From: Pseudomonadota bacterium
Lineage (GTDB): Bacteria; Pseudomonadota; Gammaproteobacteria; Burkholderiales; Burkholderiaceae_C
Assembly (NCBI GenBank): GCA_023438115.1
Contig: JAEZEB010000221.1
Location: forward strand, 1-14,634
Length of the DNA: 14,634 nt
Reading direction: 5' to 3'
In this document: one piece after another, positions 13,640 to 14,634 of the stretch
Numbering within the stretch: the stretch's first letter is position 1
Layout: each line of letters begins with the position of its first letter
The notes under the pieces: model-generated
Told to the model about the DNA's origin: nothing
The model's database searches: none
Seen by the model: only the letters and a program-made list of their open reading frames with translations
Made by a program: the position numbers and the translations under genes

Positions 13640-14634
13640 TCAACGGTACAGGTCCTGGATCGCGCCCGAAATCGGGATTTCTCCCTGAGCAAGCTGCGTG
13701 CGATGCTTATCCAGGCGCTTCGGATCGTAAAGGTAGTTGACCATGAGGCCGAAAGATTGCTTCAGGCCCTTGGGCGAGGGGTCGCCCGCCCAATTGAGGC
13801 GTTCGACCCGCGCGCCGTTGCCCAGGTGGAAGCGCGCCACCGGGTCGAGCGGCTTGCCCTCGTGCATCTCGCGGCCGAGATATTGCGCGGCCCATGCGAG
13901 CAGTTCCTTGCGCGCGGGCGATTTCGCATCCAGCTCCAGCGGCTGCTCCCATTGCGCGAGCTTCTCCGCCGGCACCTTCTTCGCCAGCCAGGCGCGGAAG
14001 CCCGGGATCGGCGACAGCGTGGCGAAGGTCTTCAGCCGCGGGAATTCCTCCTTCAGCGTCTCGGCCACGCGCTTGATCAGCGAGTCGCCGAAGCTCACGC
14101 CGCGCAGGCCCACCTGCGTGTTGCTGATGGAATAGAAGATCGCCGTCGTCGCCTTCGTGAGGTCCGCGGCGGCCGCGGTCTCGTCCAGCAGCGGTGTGAT
14201 GCTGTCGGACATGGCGTCGGTCAGCGCCACCTCGACGAAGATCAGCGGCTCGCCTTCCAGGCGCGGGTGGAAGAAGGCGTAGCAGCGGCGGTCGCTGTCC
14301 AGGCGGTTCTTGGCGTCGCCCCAGCTGCGGATGTCGTGCACCGCCTCGTACTTGATGAGCTTTTCCAGCAGAGACGCGGGCGAATCCCAGGACAGCCGCT
14401 GCAGCTGCAGGAACGCCACGTCGAACCAGGTCGAGAAGAGCTGCTCCAGCTCCGCATCCAGCGGCAGCAGCCGCTTGTCGCCCTTGAGCTGCGGCAGCAG
14501 CTCGGCGCGCAGGTCGACAAGAAATCGCATGCCCTGAGGGAACACGGCGAAGCGCTGCAGCAGCCGCGTGCGCGGCGACACCAGCGCGCGGCGCAGGTGC
14601 ACTTCGGCATGCGCCTCGTCCTCGGTGCCGGCAG
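13640..14634 (-). CDS. Malonyl-CoA decarboxylase (N-terminus beyond the window)
   Basis: The C-terminal 330 residues of a malonyl-CoA decarboxylase, which releases CO2 from malonyl-CoA to give acetyl-CoA. The frame runs open through the right window edge, so the true start is outside; the GTG at 14602 is internal. The fragment includes the end of the helical N-terminal domain (LLQRFAVFPQGMRFLVDLRAE) and the whole GNAT-like catalytic domain. The catalytic serine region is FYSISNTQVGLRGVSFG, and the catalytic histidine is in RFHLGNGA, 62 residues from the C-terminus, followed by RLNWAGDPSPKGL and GLMVNYLY, as in human MCD around S329 and H423. It is the first gene seen of the cluster decarboxylase, tctC, crotonase, matB. 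Together with MatB it would carry malonate to acetyl-CoA. Often named matA or mcd. Confidence 0.95.
   Translation of the reverse strand, partial: AGTEDEAHAEVHLRRALVSPRTRLLQRFAVFPQGMRFLVDLRAELLPQLKGDKRLLPLDAELEQLFSTWFDVAFLQLQRLSWDSPASLLEKLIKYEAVHDIRSWGDAKNRLDSDRRCYAFFHPRLEGEPLIFVEVALTDAMSDSITPLLDETAAAADLTKATTAIFYSISNTQVGLRGVSFGDSLIKRVAETLKEEFPRLKTFATLSPIPGFRAWLAKKVPAEKLAQWEQPLELDAKSPARKELLAWAAQYLGREMHEGKPLDPVARFHLGNGARVERLNWAGDPSPKGLKQSFGLMVNYLYDPKRLDKHRTQLAQGEIPISGAIQDLYR

Noticed and set aside
10395..13688. Plus-strand open frame of 1097 codons across the malonate cluster
   Set aside because: It is antisense to matB, the crotonase and tctC, all of which have clear family motifs. Its translation is Arg/His/Gly/Ala-rich with no motif, typical of high-GC antisense frames.

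Overview
The window looks like the chromosome of a high-GC betaproteobacterium, most likely Burkholderiales/Comamonadaceae (Ramlibacter- or Variovorax-like). The basis is the very GC-rich core genes, a Bug-family (TctC) binding protein, a malonate gene cluster, and a G/C-palindromic intergenic element of a type I recall from that family. Genus is inference. Nearly everything lies on the minus strand; only one gene (1563-2096) is on the plus strand.

Left part (1-3765), ordinary GC-rich genes: an acyl-CoA dehydrogenase of the ACAD10/11-like type (61-1338, minus) whose stop codon lies in a 5-bp tandem repeat; a divergent small membrane-anchored protein of unknown function (1563-2096, plus); a shortened DUF4130/TIGR03915-like protein related to the N-terminal domain found with UdgX uracil-DNA glycosylases (2097-2771, minus); and cysteine synthase cysK (2845-3765, minus).

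Middle part (3948-9881, minus): one very large gene of 1977 codons. It encodes, in order, a beta-rich N-terminal region, a transglutaminase-like domain with Cys/His/Glu, a DUF4011 segment, a split superfamily-1 (Upf1-like) helicase, a Vsr/PD-(D/E)XK-type nuclease domain and a DUF3320 tail. Its base composition is visibly lower in GC than its neighbours and it stands alone between housekeeping genes. This is the best candidate for an acquired antiphage or nucleic-acid surveillance system here. A 303-bp gene-free stretch precedes it.

Right part (10185-14634, minus): a malonate cluster transcribed as malonyl-CoA decarboxylase (cut by the window edge), TctC-type solute-binding protein, crotonase-family protein, and malonyl-CoA synthetase (matB). 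Imported malonate would be activated to malonyl-CoA by MatB and decarboxylated to acetyl-CoA by the decarboxylase. The crotonase's substrate is unknown, and it lacks one of the two glutamates of classical enoyl-CoA hydratases. The matB frame appears to begin at ATC rather than ATG, GTG or TTG. A G/C-rich palindromic element sits between tctC and the crotonase gene.

No rRNA, tRNA, CRISPR array, transposase or integrase was seen.
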